64,000 nt of DNA. Source: Alphaproteobacteria bacterium HGW-Alphaproteobacteria-1 (GTDB lineage: Bacteria; Pseudomonadota; Alphaproteobacteria; Rhodobacterales; Rhodobacteraceae). Positions 19,901 to 29,301 of this stretch are shown piece after piece (the stretch's first letter is position 1; each line of letters opens with the position of its first letter). The DNA is taken from contig PHEQ01000012.1 of NCBI GenBank assembly GCA_002842985.1, positions 26,896 to 90,895 on the forward strand, read 5' to 3'. The notes beneath the pieces were generated by a model. That model made no database searches and was not told the DNA's origin. It saw only the letters and a program-made list of their open reading frames with translations. A program made the position numbers and the translations under genes.

Positions 19901-20791
19901 TTAATCGAGATCGCGGCGACCCGCATAGCGGGCCTCTGTCTCGTAATAGGCGTCAAACCCCACCCGTGAGCGCAATTCGGCAAAGGGCATGAGCCTCTCG
20001 GGCAGGTGGCCCGCCTTGAACGCCTCCAGCGCCTCGCACATGGCGCGCATCGCCGCCGACATCAGGGTCAACGGAAAGGCCGCATGGTGATAGCCGATCT
20101 CGGCCAGAGCGGTCGGCGTCAGGACCGGCGTATCCCCGCCCTCGACCATGTTGGCCATCTTCCAGCCGGGCAAATCGGCGCAGATGCGGCGCATCTCGGC
20201 CTCGTCGCGGGGGGCCTCGACAAAAAGAATGTCGGCCCCCGCCTTGTGAAAGGCCTCGGCGCGCCACAGCGCCTCGTCAAGCCCGTGCGTATGGCGCGCA
20301 TCGGTGCGCGCGATGATGAGGATTTCGCTTTCCGCCTCGCGGCGCGCATCGGCGGCGGCGCGGATACGGTCCACCGCCTCGGCACGGTCCACCACCAGCT
20401 TGCCGCGGGTGTGACCGCACCGTTTGGGAGCAAGCTGATCCTCGATCATCACCGCCGCCGCGCCCGCCTGCGCATAGCCCGCCACGGTGCGGCGCACGTT
20501 CATCGCGTTGCCATAGCCGGTATCGCCATCGGCCAGCACCGGGAGCGAGGTTGCGGCGCAGATATCGCGCACCGCGTCGCGCATCTCGCCATAGGAGATC
20601 AGCCCCGCGTCGGGCGCGCCGATCCGGTGCGCCGAGACCGCGAAACCCGACATGAACATGGCGTCGAAACCCGCCTGCTCGATCAGCCGCGCCGAGAGCG
20701 CATCGCCGCAGGACGGCGTGACCAGCAATGCGCCCGTCTCAAGCCGCGTCCGCAACCGCGCGGCGGCACTCAGAGAACCCTTGGAAGCCAT
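19901..20791 (-). CDS. Isocitrate lyase/PEP mutase family protein
   Basis: A 296-residue TIM-barrel enzyme. It has VLADGDTGYGNAMNV (metal-binding Asp pair, about 86-100) and the mobile-loop motif KRCGH (123-127), as in methylisocitrate lyase, oxaloacetate decarboxylase and related C-C or C-P lyases. KRCGH with a following TRGK favours a lyase of a 2-substituted malate/isocitrate type over PEP mutase (inference). Its start overlaps the TRAP large permease gene by 22 bases. The gene is therefore in the TRAP operon, and its substrate is probably the imported acid or a product of it. Confidence 0.88.
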   Translation of the reverse strand: MASKGSLSAAARLRTRLETGALLVTPSCGDALSARLIEQAGFDAMFMSGFAVSAHRIGAPDAGLISYGEMRDAVRDICAATSLPVLADGDTGYGNAMNVRRTVAGYAQAGAAAVMIEDQLAPKRCGHTRGKLVVDRAEAVDRIRAAADARREAESEILIIARTDARHTHGLDEALWRAEAFHKAGADILFVEAPRDEAEMRRICADLPGWKMANMVEGGDTPVLTPTALAEIGYHHAAFPLTLMSAAMRAMCEALEAFKAGHLPERLMPFAELRSRVGFDAYYETEARYAGRRDLD

Positions 20792-22047
20792 AGAACGATA
20801 TCCTCTACCCAGTAGATGACGAACACGGTCAGGAGCATGAGCGCGACGAACGGTGCCGCACCACGCGCCACCTCACCCAGTGTGGCGCGCCCGATGGCCT
20901 GAATGACATAGAGGTTGAGGCCCACGGGCGGCGTGATCAGCGCGCATTCCACCATCAGCACGAAGAAGATGCCGAACCAGATCGGATCAATCCCGAGGGC
21001 CGCGACCGCGCCCGCCAGCACCGGCATCATGATGAGCATCATCGACAGCGCCTCCATGAAAAGACCCATGAGCAGAAGGGTGCAGCCGATCGCCACGATG
21101 AAAAGGCCCACCGTATCGACATTGGCGGTAATGAAGCCCGACACATCCTGCGGAATGCGCCAGAGCGCGATGGCCTTGCCGAAAACCTTGGCCCCCGCCA
21201 CGATCAGAAGGATCGCGGCCGAGGCGCGCATACTGTCCATCACGGCCAGCCGAAGCCCCGCGAGGTCGATCGAGCGCAACACTACGAAGGTCAGGAACAG
21301 CGCCCCGAGAAAGCCGATGGCCGAGGCCTCGGTGGGCGTGAACCAGCCGGCATAGATCCCCACGATCACAAGCAGCGCCAGCCCCATCGTCGGCAGGGCG
21401 CGCAGGCCCGTGCTGCGCCGCTCCTCCCACCCGGCACGGGGCATGGTCTGATACCTGGGCGAGAGCCGCGCATAAAGCATGGAATAGACGATGAAGAGCG
21501 TCATCAGCAAAAGCCCCGGCCCGATCCCGGCCAGAAACAGCCCCAGGATCGAGGTTTCGGTGATCACCCCGTAAACGATGAGGATGATCGAGGGCGGAAT
21601 GAGAATGCCAAGCGTTCCCCCCGCCGCAAGCAGGCCAAAGACGAAGCTGCGCGGATACCCGCGCTTTGTCATCTCCGGAATGGCCACGGCGCCGATGGTC
21701 CCCGCCGTGGCAACCGACGAGCCGGAAATGGCGGCAAAGAGACCGCAGGACAGCACCGTCGCCACCGCAAGGCCCCCCGGCCAGTGCCCCACCCATGCCT
21801 GAACCGCAGCGAAGAGGTCGCGCCCCACGCCACCGCGCAACAGCACGTTGGACATCAGCAGAAAGAGCGGCACGGCGATCAGGATGAAACTGTCGAGCGA
21901 CGAAAGCAGCGCCGTGCTCGCCATGCGGGGCGCGAAATCCCCGATGATGAGCAGCGCCATGCCAAGCCCGCCAAGGGCAAAGGCCACCGGAACCCCGATC
22001 AGCAGAAGCGCGAAAAGCGCGGCGAGAATGAGAATGACTGTGAGCAC
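20770..22047 (-). CDS. TRAP transporter large permease (DctM family)
   Basis: A 425-residue inner-membrane protein with about 12 hydrophobic segments. It has the DctM patterns GVPVAFALGGLGMALL, SSVATAGTIGAVAIPEM and GILIPPSIILIVYG. It starts with GTG (22045-22047), five bases after the DctQ stop. It is the ion-coupled channel of a tripartite carboxylate importer. Confidence 0.95.
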   Translation of the reverse strand: MLTVILILAALFALLLIGVPVAFALGGLGMALLIIGDFAPRMASTALLSSLDSFILIAVPLFLLMSNVLLRGGVGRDLFAAVQAWVGHWPGGLAVATVLSCGLFAAISGSSVATAGTIGAVAIPEMTKRGYPRSFVFGLLAAGGTLGILIPPSIILIVYGVITETSILGLFLAGIGPGLLLMTLFIVYSMLYARLSPRYQTMPRAGWEERRSTGLRALPTMGLALLVIVGIYAGWFTPTEASAIGFLGALFLTFVVLRSIDLAGLRLAVMDSMRASAAILLIVAGAKVFGKAIALWRIPQDVSGFITANVDTVGLFIVAIGCTLLLMGLFMEALSMMLIMMPVLAGAVAALGIDPIWFGIFFVLMVECALITPPVGLNLYVIQAIGRATLGEVARGAAPFVALMLLTVFVIYWVEDIVLWLPRVL

Positions 22048-22052
22048 GGGCG

Positions 22053-22565
22053 CTATTCCGGGTGCGGAGCGTCAGAAGGCAGCGGCGCGCCCATGGCGCA
22101 GCGCAGGAATTCGAGCGCGGCCTGAAGCCCCACAAGCGCGAAGGTCAGCGGCACCGCCGATTGCGCCCACCATGCCGGGATATCGAGCATCGAGCCGGAG
22201 GTGCGCCCGCGCGCATAGGAATTGAGCGGCGCATCTATCCCGTGCCAGACCAGCAGGACGCAGAAGAGGATCACCACCGCCAGCGCCACAAGCCGCATCA
22301 CACGCTGCGACCCCTCCCCCATCAGCGCGGTCAGCGCGGTCACGCGGATGTGCTGATTCTGTCGCAGAAGACCCGGTGCCGCCAGAAGCGTCGCAAAGAC
22401 GAAGATCAGCCGCGACAGTTCCTCGGCCCAGATCGTCGGCGCATTGAAGAAATACCGCGCCACTACCTCATAGCCGAGCATCAGGCCCACGACGAAATAG
22501 GCCCAGCCGCAGAGCCGGGCCAACCCGTCGGAGGCCCGGTCCACAAGAGAGGCGATCGCCTGCAT
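22053..22565 (-). CDS. TRAP transporter small permease (DctQ family)
   Basis: A 170-residue protein with four hydrophobic helices and the family pattern AEELSRLIFVFATLLAAP. It binds DctM in the membrane. It starts five bases after the binding-protein stop and is translated in the same operon. Confidence 0.94.
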   Translation of the reverse strand: MQAIASLVDRASDGLARLCGWAYFVVGLMLGYEVVARYFFNAPTIWAEELSRLIFVFATLLAAPGLLRQNQHIRVTALTALMGEGSQRVMRLVALAVVILFCVLLVWHGIDAPLNSYARGRTSGSMLDIPAWWAQSAVPLTFALVGLQAALEFLRCAMGAPLPSDAPHPE

Positions 22566-22570
22566 CGCGC

Positions 22571-23554
22571 TCAGAACTGGCTTGCGGCGTCGAGCAGTTG
22601 CTGGCCAAGCGGCCCGGCCTCCGAGAGCCAGGTCTCGATCACCGGGGCAGAGGCGGCGCGCCAGGCGTCAATCTCGTCGTCGGTCGGGAAATGCACCGTC
22701 ATGCCGTTGGCCTTGGCCTGTTCCACGGCGTTGATCTCGAACTCGGTCATGTAGTCCCGCACTGCCGTTTCGGCATTGCGCGCGGCCGTTGTCAGGACCT
22801 CGCGCTGCGCCTCGGTCAGCCCGTCCCAGATATCCTCGTTGATGATCACGAGAAACTCGATATCGGCATTGTTCACGACGGTGATCGTGTCCATCACCTC
22901 CCAGAGCTTGCGCGAGACGACCCCGGACAGCCCGGTCATGCCGATATCGACGGTCCCGCGCTGATAGGCCAGAAACTGCTCCGAGCCGGAAATCAACGTC
23001 GGCGCGCCGCCCAGTTCCTTGACCCATTCCCCGAGCCACTTGCCGAACACCCGCGCCTTTTGTCCCTTCATGTCCTCGGGCCCCTTGAGCGGCGCGCCCT
23101 TGCTCAGAAGCACGTTGCCGCCATAGGCCTGCCACCAGAGCACATGCGCGCCGGTCTCGCGGATGGCGTCGTCAATCGGCTGACGCACCGGCGATCCGGG
23201 GGCGACGGCGGCATGCACCCTGTCCTCGGTATTCAGCACGAACGGCATGTAGAAGATATCGACCGCCGGGATCTCGCCCACGTATCGGGTGAGCGAGGCC
23301 ACGCCCATCTCGATCTCGCCAGAGCCCACGGCCTCGGGCACTTCGGCATCGCGATAGAGCTGCGCGCTGTCGAATATCTCGATCTTCATGTCGGAATTGG
23401 CCTCGACCTCTTCCTTGAACATCAAGAGGTTCTGGCCAAGGTGGCTGGTCATGGGCAGTTGCAGCGTGATGCGCAGCGTGGTCTCGGCCAGGGCGGGCGA
23501 GACCACGAAAAACGCAGCGGTGACGGCACCGGCCAGGCGGCTGAAATGAAGCAT
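22571..23554 (-). CDS. TRAP transporter substrate-binding protein (DctP family)
   Basis: A 327-residue periplasmic protein. A signal peptide (MLHFSRLAGAVTAAFFVVSP ALA) precedes ETTLRITLQLPMTSHLGQNL. The DctP family regions are EVPEAVGSGEIEMGVASL and KGQKARVFGKWLGEWVKELG. The substrate-contact Arg of carboxylate TRAPs would lie in the ARVFG segment. The start at 23554 follows GGGAGGAGTTCAC. An in-frame extension upstream has no ribosome site. Confidence 0.94.
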   Translation of the reverse strand: MLHFSRLAGAVTAAFFVVSPALAETTLRITLQLPMTSHLGQNLLMFKEEVEANSDMKIEIFDSAQLYRDAEVPEAVGSGEIEMGVASLTRYVGEIPAVDIFYMPFVLNTEDRVHAAVAPGSPVRQPIDDAIRETGAHVLWWQAYGGNVLLSKGAPLKGPEDMKGQKARVFGKWLGEWVKELGGAPTLISGSEQFLAYQRGTVDIGMTGLSGVVSRKLWEVMDTITVVNNADIEFLVIINEDIWDGLTEAQREVLTTAARNAETAVRDYMTEFEINAVEQAKANGMTVHFPTDDEIDAWRAASAPVIETWLSEAGPLGQQLLDAASQF

Positions 23555-23891
23555 GTGAACTCCTCCCAAAGTTCGTTGTCTTTCGCGCGCCCATGGTCCG
23601 GGAGCGCGTGCCGCGTCAAGGTGCGGCAGAATGCAGGCGGGATCAAGCGTTTTGGCGAGCATGCCTGTAGGCGCGCGCGAAATGCTTCGCCCCGCATCCC
23701 GTTTCACGTAAATGAATGAACTACAGCGTGGCATCATTGAAGCAACCTTTCCATGCTGAAAGGCAAAGACTTCAGCAGATCTCGGCAGCCTCAAGAACGC
23801 AGGCTATGCTTCCGGGTAAACCTGAAACGCGCTAAAGCGAGGTGACGCGATTTGGAACCGAAAAAGTCCGTCAACTTTTTCCGAAACGGCT
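23555..23891. other. Intergenic region between TRAP operon and TIGR02186 gene
   Basis: A gap of 337 bases. It contains the upstream region of the TRAP operon (minus strand) and the terminator of the preceding minus-strand gene at 23860-23881. No further ORF with coding character was seen, and no clear promoter boxes were recognised. Confidence 0.6.
23860..23881 (-). terminator. Terminator after the TIGR02186 gene
   Basis: GAAAAAGT (23860-23867), six-base loop, ACTTTTTC (23874-23881). On the minus strand the 3' arm ends in CTTTTTC, a weak U-run. Confidence 0.55.
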
Positions 23892-24647
23892 TCAACCCCG
23901 GCGCAGCACCTGAAACGCCGCCGAGGCCCCCCATCCCGCCGCGATGGCGATGGCAAGCGACATGAGGCCATAGACCAGCGGTTGCTCGCGCGAGAGCGTA
24001 AAGAGCCAGCGTTCCAGCCCGACCTTGTGCACGTCGATAGCCGTCTCGAATTGCGACACGACCCGACCCTCGCGCGTGAGGAAGATGCGCGTCGGATAGA
24101 TGCCCTCGGTCAGGTTCGCAGGCAGCCGGATCGCGGTGCGAAACAGCGTCTGCTCGTCGAGGGCGACAGTGTTTTCCAGCAGTTGATAGGCGTCCTGATC
24201 GCGTCGGATGCGGATCAGTGCCTCGGTGAAATTCTCGACATCCTCGGCCATGCTGGCAGCCCCGACCGAGCGGATCGCACGCGGGATCGAAACGCGGTGG
24301 CGCAGGTCTTCGGTGGCGCTCAGCACCTGATCGAGCGGCCCGGTCGTGGCCACGGCGTAAAAGGTCGGGGCCGCATCGAGCCGCACCTCGTCGGTATTCA
24401 CCCAGATACCGAAGCGCCGATCTTTTCGCCGCACGCTCACCGGCAGGGATGGCCCCGCCACTGTGATCACCACGTCGAGCGGGATATCGGGAATCGCGAC
24501 CTCGCGCTTGACTGCGCCGAAAATCAGAATCTCCGACCCCTCGAATGTCGCGGTGATCGCCACCTTGTCCCTGGAGAGGCCCAGAACCACCTCTTCGGCC
24601 TTCAGCGGCAGGGCCAGAAGGCACAGGGCAAGCGCCAGCAGCCGCAT
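23892..24647 (-). CDS. TIGR02186 family exported membrane protein
   Basis: A 251-residue protein with an N-terminal signal sequence (MRLLALALCLLALPLKA), a beta-rich periplasmic part (EEVVLGLSRDKVAITATFEG ... REVAIPDIPLDVVITVAGP) and one C-terminal hydrophobic helix. This matches the uncharacterised TIGR02186 family, found beside TauE-type permeases in Alphaproteobacteria. Its ATG overlaps the stop of the tauE-like gene by one base. A partner role in sulfite or sulfonate export is an inference from that pairing. Confidence 0.85.
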   Translation of the reverse strand: MRLLALALCLLALPLKAEEVVLGLSRDKVAITATFEGSEILIFGAVKREVAIPDIPLDVVITVAGPSLPVSVRRKDRRFGIWVNTDEVRLDAAPTFYAVATTGPLDQVLSATEDLRHRVSIPRAIRSVGAASMAEDVENFTEALIRIRRDQDAYQLLENTVALDEQTLFRTAIRLPANLTEGIYPTRIFLTREGRVVSQFETAIDVHKVGLERWLFTLSREQPLVYGLMSLAIAIAAGWGASAAFQVLRRG

Positions 24648-25567
24648 CAATGCCCCCCACCCGCGCCGGAAGCGATGGAATAAAGCTCGGACGGTGTCAG
24701 CAGCAGGTCGAGCGCCAGCTTGCCGCAGACCGCGAGCACCATGATTGCCAGAAGGATACGCAGTTGCTCGGCGCGCAGGCGCGTGCCGAGCATCGCCCCG
24801 AACTGCGCCCCCACCACCCCGCCGACAAGCAGCAACACCGCAAGCGCGATATCGACGGTGAAATTGGTCGTGGCGTGCAGCAGTGTGGTAAAGGCCGTCA
24901 CGAAAATGATCTGAAAGAGCGAGGTGCCGACGACGACCTTGGTCGGCATCCCCAGGAGGTAGATCATCGCCGGGACCATGATAAAGCCCCCCCCGACGCC
25001 CATGATCGCGGCCAGGATACCCACGAAAACGCCCACGATCATGGGAGGAATGACCGAGATATAAAGACCCGAGGTGCGGAACCGCATCTTGAAGGGAAGG
25101 CGATGCACCCAACCGTGTTTCTTGCGCGCAGGCAACGCGCCGCGCCGCGTCTGGCGGATCGCACGCAGGCTCTCGACGAACATCATCGCGCCGATCACGC
25201 CCAGAAAGACGACGTAACAGAGCTTGACCAGAAGATCGACCTGGCCTTGCGATTTCAGGTAGTTGAAGATCACCACCCCGATCGCCGCGCCTATCAGGCC
25301 GCCGATCAGAAGCACGGTGCCCATCCTCAGATCGACCGTCTTGCGCCTGAAATGGGCCAGCACGCCGGAAAAGGAGGAGGCGACGATCTGGTTGGCCTCG
25401 GTCGCCACGGCGACGGCGGGCGGGATGCCTATGAAAAAGAGCAGCGGCGTCATCAGAAAGCCGCCGCCGACGCCGAACATGCCCGACAGAATACCCACGA
25501 TCCCGCCAAGGCCCAGAAGCAGGAAGGCGTTGACCGATACCTCGGCGATGGGAAGGTAGATCTGCAT
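24647..25567 (-). CDS. Sulfite exporter TauE/SafE family protein
   Basis: A 306-residue inner-membrane protein with eight or so helices and the duplicated family motif GMFGVGGGFLMTP (near 30) and IMGVGGGFIMVPA (near 190). Such proteins move sulfite, sulfoacetate or other small organosulfur anions. A cytosolic linker (RRGALPARKKHGWVHRLPFK) separates the halves. It is coupled to the TIGR02186 gene. Confidence 0.92.
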   Translation of the reverse strand: MQIYLPIAEVSVNAFLLLGLGGIVGILSGMFGVGGGFLMTPLLFFIGIPPAVAVATEANQIVASSFSGVLAHFRRKTVDLRMGTVLLIGGLIGAAIGVVIFNYLKSQGQVDLLVKLCYVVFLGVIGAMMFVESLRAIRQTRRGALPARKKHGWVHRLPFKMRFRTSGLYISVIPPMIVGVFVGILAAIMGVGGGFIMVPAMIYLLGMPTKVVVGTSLFQIIFVTAFTTLLHATTNFTVDIALAVLLLVGGVVGAQFGAMLGTRLRAEQLRILLAIMVLAVCGKLALDLLLTPSELYSIASGAGGGH

Positions 25568-25655
25568 GAATATCCATAGCCTTATCTGCGCAGCTCACGC
25601 AAGCGGGCGACGGCTGCGCGGGGACCGGCGGCCGATCAATTCTTGTTATCCGTAT

Positions 25656-26105
25656 TCAGATTTCGTGATTGCCGAATGTGCGGGGCTCGGGGTCGATCAT
25701 GAGTTGCAGGCTCTTGCGCATCACCACCGCCGCGCGCCCGCCCGGATAATAGCCCGCGCGCCGGGCGGTTTGCGTGAATCCCGCCCCATCATAGAGCGCA
25801 AGCGCCGCCGCGTTGTCCTCGGCCACCTCGAGAAAAGCCGTGTCCGCGCCGCGCGCGCTTGCCTCGGCGGCAAAGGCGGACAGGCAGGCGCGGGCGTGCC
25901 CCTGACGGCGGTGGCCGGGGTCGGTGGCCAGTGTGAGCAGTTCCGCCTCATCCGCGATCACCCGGCCCAGGGCAAAACCGCGCGTATCGCCGGTGACAAA
26001 GACAAGGGGCGAGGCCATCAGCGCAGCAAACTCTGCCGCCGACCACGCGCGCCCCTGACCGGCAAAGGCGCGGGCATGGACCGTGGCCAATGTCTCAGGC
26101 GTCAT
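25656..26105 (-). CDS. rimI: Ribosomal protein S18-alanine N-acetyltransferase (RimI-like GNAT)
   Basis: A 149-residue GNAT enzyme. The acetyl-CoA loop is seen in LATDPGHRRQGHARACL (R/Q-x-x-G-x-A type) and a later FLEVAEDNAAALALYDGAGF. The gene overlaps tsaB by 11 bases, the common tsaB-rimI order, which supports RimI over other GNATs. The conserved end YYPGGRAAVVMRKSL also fits. Confidence 0.88.
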   Translation of the reverse strand: MTPETLATVHARAFAGQGRAWSAAEFAALMASPLVFVTGDTRGFALGRVIADEAELLTLATDPGHRRQGHARACLSAFAAEASARGADTAFLEVAEDNAAALALYDGAGFTQTARRAGYYPGGRAAVVMRKSLQLMIDPEPRTFGNHEI

Positions 26106-26664
26106 CGAGGATCACCGGCGGCGCGTCGCGCGCAGGCGCGGCATCGGCGGGACGCAGATAGAGCGGCGCCGGTGGCGGGCTGTCTTTTGGCGCGTCTTGT
26201 GCGATCCGTGCGATGGCTTGGGCGAGGAGGGCGGGCGCGGGTGGCCAGAGTGGGTCTGTCACGCTCTCGACCGCAACAAGCGCCGGGGTGGCGACATGCA
26301 CCATTCCGTTCGGGGCCGGGACAACGGGCGTGCCAAGCCCACCCCCGGCGCGGATCGCGTCAAACGTGCTCACCCCGATGGCGGGGATGTCGAGCGCCAG
26401 CGCCAGACCGCGCGCGGCGGCAACGGAAATGCGGATGCCGGTGAAATTGCCGGGGCCGATGCCCACACCGATGCGGGCAAGGTCGCGCCATGTGACGCCG
26501 CCCTCGGCCAGCACCTCCTCCAAGAGCGGCATCAGGCGTTCGGCCTGTCCGCGCCCCATCTCCTCGGCGCGCGCCACCAGAACGCGATTGCCGACAAGCA
26601 AAGCGGCCGCGCAATGCGCGGCCGATGTGTCAAAGCCCAGAACGATGGGATCAGATTCCGACAG
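26095..26664 (-). CDS. tsaB: tRNA threonylcarbamoyladenosine biosynthesis protein TsaB, probably with a CTG start
   Basis: A 189-residue partner of TsaD in t6A37 tRNA modification. The ASKHA-fold N-terminus PIVLGFDTSAAHCAAAL lies upstream of every ATG, GTG or TTG in this frame; the first in-frame TTG (26599-26601) would delete it. The only sensible starts are CTG codons. CTG 26662-26664 gives MSESDPIVLGFDTS and is preceded by GAGGTG at the right spacing. The gene starts inside the end of the NifU-type gene, so it is coupled to it. GIGPGNFTGIRISVAAARGLA confirms the family. Confidence 0.85.
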   Translation of the reverse strand: MSESDPIVLGFDTSAAHCAAALLVGNRVLVARAEEMGRGQAERLMPLLEEVLAEGGVTWRDLARIGVGIGPGNFTGIRISVAAARGLALALDIPAIGVSTFDAIRAGGGLGTPVVPAPNGMVHVATPALVAVESVTDPLWPPAPALLAQAIARIAQDAPKDSPPPAPLYLRPADAAPARDAPPVILDDA

Positions 26665-27214
26665 GGCGCACCTCGGTCACTTCGGGGATGTAGTGGCGCA
26701 GAAGGTTCTCGATCCCCATCTTGAGCGTGATGGTGGACGAGGGGCAACCTGCGCAGGCGCCTTGCATGTGTAGGTAGACGACGCCGCGCTCGAATCCGTG
26801 AAAGGTGATGTCGCCGCCATCCTGCGCCACGGCAGGGCGCACCCGGGTATCCAGCAGCTCCTTGATCTGATTGACGATCTCGGAATTTTCGCCGCTATGC
26901 TCGGCATGGCCCGAGGCACCTCCGCCCTCGCCGGTCATGACAGGCTGGCCGGATTGGTAATGCTCCATGATGGCCCCCAGAATGGCCGGTTTCACATGGT
27001 CCCATTCGGTCGCCTCGCCCTTTGTGACGGTGACGAAGTCATTGCCGAGAAACACGCCCATGACCCCCGGCACCTTGAAGATGCGCGCCGCCAGCGGCGA
27101 GGCATCGGCCCCCTCCGCGCTCGGGAAATCGGCCGTGCCGGTGCCAAGCACCGCCTGACCGGGCAGGAACTTGAGCGTGGCCGGGTTGGGGGTGGATTCG
27201 GTCTGGATGAACAT
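26651..27214 (-). CDS. NifU-type Fe-S carrier/scaffold protein (Nfu family)
   Basis: A 187-residue protein with two parts. The N-terminal Nfu_N domain begins MFIQTESTPNPATLKFLPG. The C-terminal NifU-like domain has the cluster-binding C-A-G-C in MQGACAGCPSSTITLK (about residues 156-162). It hands 4Fe-4S clusters to client enzymes; ThiC, RimO and others in this window need such clusters. Its stop codon lies inside the first codons of tsaB. Confidence 0.94.
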   Translation of the reverse strand: MFIQTESTPNPATLKFLPGQAVLGTGTADFPSAEGADASPLAARIFKVPGVMGVFLGNDFVTVTKGEATEWDHVKPAILGAIMEHYQSGQPVMTGEGGGASGHAEHSGENSEIVNQIKELLDTRVRPAVAQDGGDITFHGFERGVVYLHMQGACAGCPSSTITLKMGIENLLRHYIPEVTEVRPVGI

Positions 27215-27301
27215 GGCAACGCCCCTTCTTGTTCGCTTCTTCAGATATGCGCGCCGAGGTGCCCCGAGTCAAGGTTTGGAACGGTTCTAAACTCTGCCCG
27301 C

Positions 27302-27757
27302 TCAGGTGATCGCCTCAAGCCGTTCCTTGGACAGGTCGCCGGGAACGATGGTGATCGGAACGGGCAGCGTGCCCGCGTTGCGCGTCAGTTGGGTGACGAG
27401 CGGTCCGGGGCCCTTCTTGTTCGACGCGGCCCCAAGAACGAGCACGCCGATTTCCGGGTCGTCCTGCACATGGGCGATGATCTCGGTCGCGGCCTCGCCC
27501 TCGCGGATCACAAGTTCGGGGTCGATGCCCTGCTTGTCACGCATCCATTTGGCGAAGACCTCGAAATGCGCTTCGATACGTTCGCGCGCCTCCTGCCGCA
27601 TGAGATCGCCAACGCCGATCCAGTGATTGAACTCCTCGGGCGCGATCACCGACAGGATCGCCACCCCGCCGCCGGTATGGGCGGCGCGCATCGCGGCGAA
27701 CCGCATGGCATTGAGACATTCGCGGCTGTCGTCGAGCACCACCAGAAACTTGCGCAT
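27302..27757 (-). CDS. Universal stress protein (UspA family)
   Basis: A 151-residue single-domain USP. It starts MRKFLVVLDDSRECLNAMRF, has AILSVIAPEEF, and a phosphate loop VLVLGAASNKKGPG that departs from the usual G-x2-G-x9-G-S/T by having Lys residues. ATP binding is therefore possible but not certain. It is monocistronic. Confidence 0.88.
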   Translation of the reverse strand: MRKFLVVLDDSRECLNAMRFAAMRAAHTGGGVAILSVIAPEEFNHWIGVGDLMRQEARERIEAHFEVFAKWMRDKQGIDPELVIREGEAATEIIAHVQDDPEIGVLVLGAASNKKGPGPLVTQLTRNAGTLPVPITIVPGDLSKERLEAIT

Positions 27758-27823
27758 GATCCGATCCCCTCAGGCGCGCATCATGACGCGGAACGCGCGG
27801 CAGGGCAACAGAGGTGATGGGTC

Positions 27824-29197
27824 TCAGACGAGCACGCCCCAGAGGTCATAATCTCCGGCTTCGTCCACTTCGACGGTGACGATATCGCCGACCTTCAGCG
27901 CCTCGGTGCCTTCGTCGATGAAGAGATTGCCGTCGATCTCTGGCGCATCGGCCATGGTGCGGCAGGTGGCAACGCCATCCTCGTCGATATCGTCCACGAT
28001 CACCGCTTGTCTGGAGCCAACCTTTGCGGCAAGTTGTTCCACCGAAATGGCCTGCGCCATTTCCATAAAGCGATCCCAGCGTTCCTGCTTGACCTCTTCA
28101 GGCAGTTGATCGGGCAGGGCGTTGGAGCGGGCCCCGGCGACGTTTTCGTATTTGAAGCAGCCCACCCGGTCGAGCTGCGCCTCACCCAGCCAATCCAGAA
28201 GTGTCTGGAATTCGGCCTCGGTCTCGCCGGGATAGCCGACGATGAAGGTCGAGCGCAGGGCGATGTCGGGACAGATGGCGCGCCAGGCCGCGATCTCGTC
28301 GAGGGTGCGCGCGGCCGCTGCGGGCCGCGCCATGCGCCGGAGCGTGTCGGGGTGCGCGTGCTGGAAGGGGATATCGAGATAGGGCAGCACCAGCCCTTCC
28401 GCCATCAGCGGGATGAGGTCGCGCACATGCGGATAAGGGTAGACATAATGCAGCCGCACCCAGGCGCCGAGCGACCCCAGATCGCGCGCCAGATCGGTGA
28501 TATGGGCGCGGTGGCCGTTCGCTTCGGCGTGTTTGATATCGACGCCGTAGGCCGACGTGTCCTGCGATATGACCAGAAGTTCGCGCACGCCGCTTTCAAC
28601 CAGCTTTTCAGCCTCGCGGATCACCGCATGGGCGGGGCGGCTGACGAGGCGCCCGCGCATGTCGGGAATGATGCAGAACTTGCACTTGTGGTTGCAACCC
28701 TCTGAAATCTTGAGATAACTGTAATGGCGCGGGCTCAGGCGCACGCCCGAGGCGGGCAGCAGGTCAATGAACGGATCGGGTGCGGGCGGGACCGCCCGAT
28801 GCACGGCATCGAGCACCTGTTCGTATTGATGCGGGCCGGTCACGGCCAGAACGCGGGGATGCGCCCCGGTGATGTAATCCGGTTCAGCCCCGAGGCAGCC
28901 GGTGACGATCACCCGGCCGTTCTCGCGCAGCGCCTCGCCGATGGCCTCAAGGCTCTCGGCCTTGGCGCTGTCGAGAAAGCCGCAGGTGTTGACGATCACC
29001 GCATCGGCCCCGGCATAATCGGGCGAGATGCCGTAGCCCTCGGCGCGCAGCCGCGTGAGGATGCGTTCGCTGTCCACAAGCGCCTTGGGACAGCCGAGAG
29101 AGACCATCCCGATCCTCGGCTGACCCTCGCGGGCGATCTCGGGCAGGCGCGCGCGCGGAGCAAGGTCGGGGCGAAGATCAGGCGGGTTTTGAGACAT
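27824..29197 (-). CDS. rimO: Ribosomal protein S12 methylthiotransferase
   Basis: A 457-residue radical-SAM enzyme that adds a methylthio group to Asp of ribosomal protein S12. The N-terminal MTTase domain has [28 protein letters not shown] and TGCLGAE (three cluster Cys). The radical-SAM domain has [16 protein letters not shown] (C-x3-C-x2-C), and a C-terminal TRAM-like domain follows. Start ATG 29197 (MSQNPPDL) was chosen because the extension to 29239 is not conserved in character. It has only a weak ribosome site. Confidence 0.97.
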   Translation of the reverse strand: MSQNPPDLRPDLAPRARLPEIAREGQPRIGMVSLGCPKALVDSERILTRLRAEGYGISPDYAGADAVIVNTCGFLDSAKAESLEAIGEALRENGRVIVTGCLGAEPDYITGAHPRVLAVTGPHQYEQVLDAVHRAVPPAPDPFIDLLPASGVRLSPRHYSYLKISEGCNHKCKFCIIPDMRGRLVSRPAHAVIREAEKLVESGVRELLVISQDTSAYGVDIKHAEANGHRAHITDLARDLGSLGAWVRLHYVYPYPHVRDLIPLMAEGLVLPYLDIPFQHAHPDTLRRMARPAAAARTLDEIAAWRAICPDIALRSTFIVGYPGETEAEFQTLLDWLGEAQLDRVGCFKYENVAGARSNALPDQLPEEVKQERWDRFMEMAQAISVEQLAAKVGSRQAVIVDDIDEDGVATCRTMADAPEIDGNLFIDEGTEALKVGDIVTVEVDEAGDYDLWGVLV

Positions 29198-29301
29198 GAG
29201 GCGCGATATAGCGGTCACGACTGTGCGCGGGAAGGGCAAAAGCGGTTGCCGTCCGGCGCGCGTGCGCCCTAGACTCGGGTTCTGACAGCGGGAGGTATCT
29301 C

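Noticed and set aside
19600..19983. Functional integrase gene
   Set aside because: Only the N-terminal SAM-like half is present, the catalytic Arg-His-Arg-Tyr domain is absent, and the tail belongs to a different transposase family. The first part of the frame also overlaps the lyase gene.
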